Positions 60,820 to 64,000 of a DNA stretch of 64,000 nucleotides are shown piece by piece. The notes beneath the pieces were generated by a model. It worked only from the letters and a program-made list of their open reading frames with translations, was not told where the DNA came from and did not search any database. The stretch spans positions 1,524,386-1,588,385 of the forward strand of contig NZ_FNJA01000001.1 of the NCBI RefSeq assembly GCF_900104385.1, read 5' to 3'. Each line of letters starts with the position of its first letter. The stretch's first letter is position 1. A program made the translations under genes and the position numbers. This DNA is from Rhodoferax sp. OV413. GTDB taxonomy: Bacteria > Pseudomonadota > Gammaproteobacteria > Burkholderiales > Burkholderiaceae_C.

Positions 60820-61851
60820 ATGGGCGAAACCGATCTCAACAAGGAGCGCCTGGAACTGGCGCTGGAAGCCGCAGGTCTGGACCTGTGGGAAAACAACCTG
60901 CTGACCGGTGAAGTCACCCGCAAGGCCTTGAAGACCTTTTCGGAGCTGGGCTACAGCGACGAAGAGGTGCTGCAGCACATCGACCGCCTGTTCGAGTTTG
61001 TCCACCCCGACGATCTGGCCATGATCCAGGCGGCCGTGGGTGAACACATGGCGGGCCGCACCCCCGAGTACCGCTGCGAGTTCCGGCTGCTGGCCAAGGA
61101 CGGCGGATGGGTCTGGTACGCCAACTACGGCCGCATCATGGACACGCACAGCGCCACGCCTGGCCAGCGCTTCATCGGCGTGACCTTCAACATCGACAAC
61201 CGCAAGCGCCGCGAAGACGAGATCAACCAGATCAACCGCCAGTTGGCCGAGCAGAACGCCTTGCTGCAAAGCCTGAACAGCGCACTCGAACTGCTGGCCG
61301 CCAACGACTCGCTGACCGGCCTGGCAAACCGCCGCACGCTGATGGACCTGGGCGCCAAGGAGTGCAAGCGGGCCGAACGCTTCCGGCACCCGCTGTCGGT
61401 GCTGATGGTCGACATCGATTCCTTCAAGAGCGTGAACGACAACTGGGGCCACCTGGTCGGCGACCGGGTGATCTGCGCGGTGGCCGACATCTGCCGCCTG
61501 CGCACCCGCAGTGGCGTAGACGCGGTGGCCCGCCTGGGCGGCGAAGAGTTCGTTGTGCTGCTGCCGGAAACCACGGTCGCCCATGCCCAATTGCTGGCCG
61601 AAGCCCTGCGTGACGCCGTGGCACAGCAGGAGCTGGTGGTGAACGACGACGGCGAGCGCGTGGCGTTCACCGTCAGCATCGGCGTGGCGCCGCTGGGTGC
61701 CGACGGCCAGTCGTTCGAACAACTGCTCAACAACGCCGACAAGGCGCTGTATAAAGCCAAACAGAACGGCAGAAACAACGTGCAGTGCTTTGACCCCGCC
61801 AATCCCCGGCTGCGGCTGGCAGCCAACAGCGCCGACGGCGCCAAGGGTTAG
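60820..61851 (+). CDS. PAS-GGDEF diguanylate cyclase
   Basis: 343 residues, soluble. A PAS domain (about residues 8-130) ends in RFIGVTFNIDNRKRREDE, then a coiled linker (INQINRQLAEQNALLQSLN) leads to a cyclase domain with an intact GGEEF motif (240-244). The I-site position reads SGVD instead of RxxD, so product inhibition may be weak. It follows the DUF917 gene by 8 bp. Confidence 0.88.
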   Translation: MGETDLNKERLELALEAAGLDLWENNLLTGEVTRKALKTFSELGYSDEEVLQHIDRLFEFVHPDDLAMIQAAVGEHMAGRTPEYRCEFRLLAKDGGWVWYANYGRIMDTHSATPGQRFIGVTFNIDNRKRREDEINQINRQLAEQNALLQSLNSALELLAANDSLTGLANRRTLMDLGAKECKRAERFRHPLSVLMVDIDSFKSVNDNWGHLVGDRVICAVADICRLRTRSGVDAVARLGGEEFVVLLPETTVAHAQLLAEALRDAVAQQELVVNDDGERVAFTVSIGVAPLGADGQSFEQLLNNADKALYKAKQNGRNNVQCFDPANPRLRLAANSADGAKG

Positions 61852-61882
61852 CGACCACCCCCTCTTCCGCTGGAGACCGACC

Positions 61883-62422
61883 ATGCAAGCCCAAGACATC
61901 CTGCATTTCTGGTTTGAGGAACTCAGCGACAAACAGCACTTCGCCAAAGACCCGGCGCTGGACGCAGCCATGCGCAGCCGTTTCGGCGCCACCCTGGCCG
62001 CTGCCGCACGTGGCGAGCTGTTTGCCTGGCGCACCACGCCGCAGGGCCGGCTGGCCGAGATACTGCTGCTCGACCAGTTCACCCGCAACATCTTCCGCGA
62101 CACGCCGCAGGCCTTTGCCCACGACGCCGTCGCCCTGGTGCTGGCGCAAGAGCTGGTCGCCAGCGGGCAGGACCGCAGCCTGCCGCTGCCGCAGCGCTGC
62201 TTTGCCTACATGCCCTACATGCACAGCGAGTCGCTGCCCATCCAGGAGCAGGCGGTGCAATTGTTTGCCCAACCCGGCATGGAAGCCCACCTGGACTCGG
62301 CGCAGCGGCACAAGGCCATCATCGAGCGCTTTGATCGCTTCCCGCACCGCAACCAGATCCTGGGCCGCGCGTCCAGCACGCCGGAGATCGCCTTTCTGAG
62401 CGAGCCTGGTTCTTCGTTCTAA
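61883..62422 (+). CDS. DUF924 family protein
   Basis: 179 residues, helical. ILHFWFEELSDKQHFAKDPALD, RLAEILLLDQFTRNIFRDTPQAFA, FAYMPYMHSES and HRNQILGR are the family blocks. Function unknown; the fold resembles TPR-like helical proteins (inference). A damaged paralogue lies at 51575-51907. It starts 31 bp after the PAS-GGDEF gene and may end that transcript. Confidence 0.9.
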   Translation: MQAQDILHFWFEELSDKQHFAKDPALDAAMRSRFGATLAAAARGELFAWRTTPQGRLAEILLLDQFTRNIFRDTPQAFAHDAVALVLAQELVASGQDRSLPLPQRCFAYMPYMHSESLPIQEQAVQLFAQPGMEAHLDSAQRHKAIIERFDRFPHRNQILGRASSTPEIAFLSEPGSSF

Positions 62423-62507
62423 CAGGCAGCGCGGGCCCGCAGGGGCGCTGAACTTTCTGCGCACAGCGGGGTCTGGCAAACCAACCCGCCACTACAGACC
62501 CACGCCT

Positions 62508-63053
62508 ATGCCCACCTCCACGCCCTGGCTCCAGCCCGACTCCCCCACCCGTTATGGCAGCATCAGCCGCTGCTTCCACTGGGGCATGGCCCTGGGCTTC
62601 GCCTGCATGTTCGCCGCCGCGCTGACCCGCTTTTTTGCCAAGGACTCGGCGCTGTATGAGCTGCTATGGCCGATACACCGGCCGCTGGGCACACTGCTGA
62701 TGCTGCTGGTCGTGCTGCGCGCGATCTGGTCGCTGCTGCATGCACGCCAGCGGCCGGCGCACACCCACCAGGCCGCGCGGTTAGGCCACCTGGCCCTGTA
62801 CGCGCTGATGGCGGCCGTGCCCTTCGTCGCGCTGCTGCGCCAATACGGCTCGGGGCGCGAATTTGCGCCCTGGGGCATCCCGCTGATGGCAGCGCGCACC
62901 GACGGCAAGATCGAATGGATGACCGAACTCGGCAGCCTGCTGCACGGCCCGCTGGGCTGGGTGCTGCTGGCCTGCGTGGTCGGCCATGTGGCGATGGCGC
63001 TGTGGCACCGCCGCCCCGGCCATACCGACGTGCTGCCGCGCATGCTCGGCTAG
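62508..63053 (+). CDS. Cytochrome b561
   Basis: 181 residues with four membrane segments. Candidate haem His residues are in CFHWGMALG, LWPIHRPLG, ARLGHLALY and VVGHVAMALWH, the b561 pattern. It carries electrons between the quinone pool and a periplasmic or membrane partner, possibly as superoxide:quinone oxidoreductase (CybB-like). No partner gene is adjacent. The start has only a weak ribosome site. Confidence 0.88.
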   Translation: MPTSTPWLQPDSPTRYGSISRCFHWGMALGFACMFAAALTRFFAKDSALYELLWPIHRPLGTLLMLLVVLRAIWSLLHARQRPAHTHQAARLGHLALYALMAAVPFVALLRQYGSGREFAPWGIPLMAARTDGKIEWMTELGSLLHGPLGWVLLACVVGHVAMALWHRRPGHTDVLPRMLG

Positions 63054-63204
63054 CCGGAACCCCGGTAAGCACGGGCGGCCGACGCCGCGGTGGTGGCCTG
63101 ATTGTTGCATTTGCAGCGGCGTGCCCCATGCGCCGCCCGCAGAGCCCGACACAGCTTGCGGCTATGCTGGTCCATCCGCCCCATCCAGAGAGCCAGAAAG
63201 CCCC

Positions 63205-64000
63205 ATGCCGCCTGCCCTTTTGAAGAGCTTGTTTGCCGCCACCATTTTCAGCAGCGCGTTCTTGCTGTTTCTGGTGCAGCCGCTGATCGCCAAGCAAATC
63301 CTGCCGTGGTTCGGCGGCTCGGCCGCCGTGTGGTCGATCTGCATGGTGTTCTTCCAGGTGGTGCTACTGGCCGGCTATGCGTATTCCGACTGGCTGACCC
63401 AGCGGCCCGCGCGCCTGCAAGCAGCCGTGCACTGCACGCTGCTGCTCATCAGCCTGGCCTTCCTGCCCATCGTCACCGCCGCGCACTGGAAGCCTACCGG
63501 CGCCGAAGACCCCTCGCTGTGGATTTTGGGCCTGCTGGTCGGCACCATCGGCCTGCCCTACTTTTTGCTGTCCACCACCGGGCCGCTGGTGCAGTCCTGG
63601 CTGGCCCGCACCCATTGGGGCGTCGAGGTGTACCGCTACTTCTCCTTGTCGAACCTGGCATCGCTGGCCTCGCTGCTGGCCTACCCGGTACTGATCGAGC
63701 CCTACACCGCGCTGCGCGAACAGGCACTCGGCTGGTCTTGGGGCTATGCGGGTTTTGTGCTGCTGTGCATTACGGCCAGCCTGTACGCTGCCGGCCTGCA
63801 GCGGCCGGTGCGCAGCAAGGCCACGGCCCAGGCCGGACCGGCCGATGCAGCCCCCAGCTGGTCGACCTACGGCGTCTGGCTGGCCCTGCCGGCCCTGGCG
63901 ACCTGGCTGCTGCTGGCAGTGACCAACCACATCACGCAGAACGTAGCCGCCGTGCCCTTTTTGTGGGTGCTGCCGCTGTCGGTGTACCTGCTGAGCTTTG
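63205..64000 (+). CDS. Spermidine synthase-like integral membrane protein, partial
   Basis: The first 265 residues; the gene runs off the right edge. It shows about seven membrane segments, beginning LFAATIFSSAFLLFLVQPLIAKQILPWFGGSAAVW, the standard start of fused membrane/spermidine-synthase proteins. The methyltransferase-like C-terminal half expected in this family lies outside the window. True polyamine synthesis is not shown for most such fusions. Confidence 0.75.
   Translation, partial: MPPALLKSLFAATIFSSAFLLFLVQPLIAKQILPWFGGSAAVWSICMVFFQVVLLAGYAYSDWLTQRPARLQAAVHCTLLLISLAFLPIVTAAHWKPTGAEDPSLWILGLLVGTIGLPYFLLSTTGPLVQSWLARTHWGVEVYRYFSLSNLASLASLLAYPVLIEPYTALREQALGWSWGYAGFVLLCITASLYAAGLQRPVRSKATAQAGPADAAPSWSTYGVWLALPALATWLLLAVTNHITQNVAAVPFLWVLPLSVYLLSF

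Overview
The window reads as chromosomal DNA of a betaproteobacterium, most likely a member of the Comamonadaceae (Rhodoferax/Acidovorax/Polaromonas-like). The reasons are the high GC content, the many Bug/TRAP/Liv-type solute receptors, the density of GGDEF/EAL proteins, and two families of short dispersed intergenic repeats scattered through the window. This placement is inference from content; there is no rRNA gene or marker phylogeny to prove it. About 60 protein genes were called; no tRNA, rRNA, CRISPR array, transposase or prophage was seen.

Layout. 0-5 kb: an aromatic-acid module on the minus strand, with a LysR regulator, a secreted subtype-B tannase lipoprotein and a gallate dioxygenase. 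Two matching LysR-type dyads lie in front of the regulator and the tannase. 5-9 kb: a TetR regulator with an SDR and an MDR oxidoreductase and a shared operator, then a small heat-shock protein behind a sigma32-like promoter and a prolyl aminopeptidase. 9-13 kb: an IclR regulator divergent from a Bug receptor, an RraA/CHA-aldolase-like protein and a D-2-hydroxyacid dehydrogenase. 12.7-20 kb: an exported metallophosphoesterase, an MHYT-GGDEF-EAL protein, and a Cpx-like set (Spy/CpxP-like lipoprotein, response regulator, histidine kinase). 20-30 kb: two more GGDEF-EAL proteins, DusC, an alanine-rich coiled-coil protein, a CHRD lipoprotein and a methyltransferase.

30-47 kb: a chemoreceptor, then a large uptake and catabolism block. 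It holds a fused 5-oxoprolinase, a D-glutamate-cyclase-family protein, two paralogous TRAP receptors with a single TRAP permease pair, a complete Liv-type ABC transporter, a LysR regulator, and a fluoride channel as last gene. The pairing of cyclase and oxoprolinase suggests 5-oxoproline or a related cyclic amide as substrate (inference).

49.5-54.4 kb, between the housekeeping genes glnS and udk, is a small accessory or defence-like region. It has an AT-rich AIPR-family gene with a histone-H1-like lysine tail, a decayed DUF924 gene, a MntA/HepT AMPylating toxin-antitoxin pair, an XRE/AbiEii-type pair with a 42-bp operator dyad over its translation start, and a GIY-YIG-like small protein. 54-64 kb returns to ordinary genes: udk, an M14 peptidase, trxC, an old yellow enzyme, an exported intradiol dioxygenase, a DUF917 protein with a PAS-GGDEF protein, an intact DUF924 gene, cytochrome b561, and the start of a spermidine-synthase-like membrane protein.

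Start codons, operators and promoters were read by eye, and protein identities rest on motif and family recognition without database searches.
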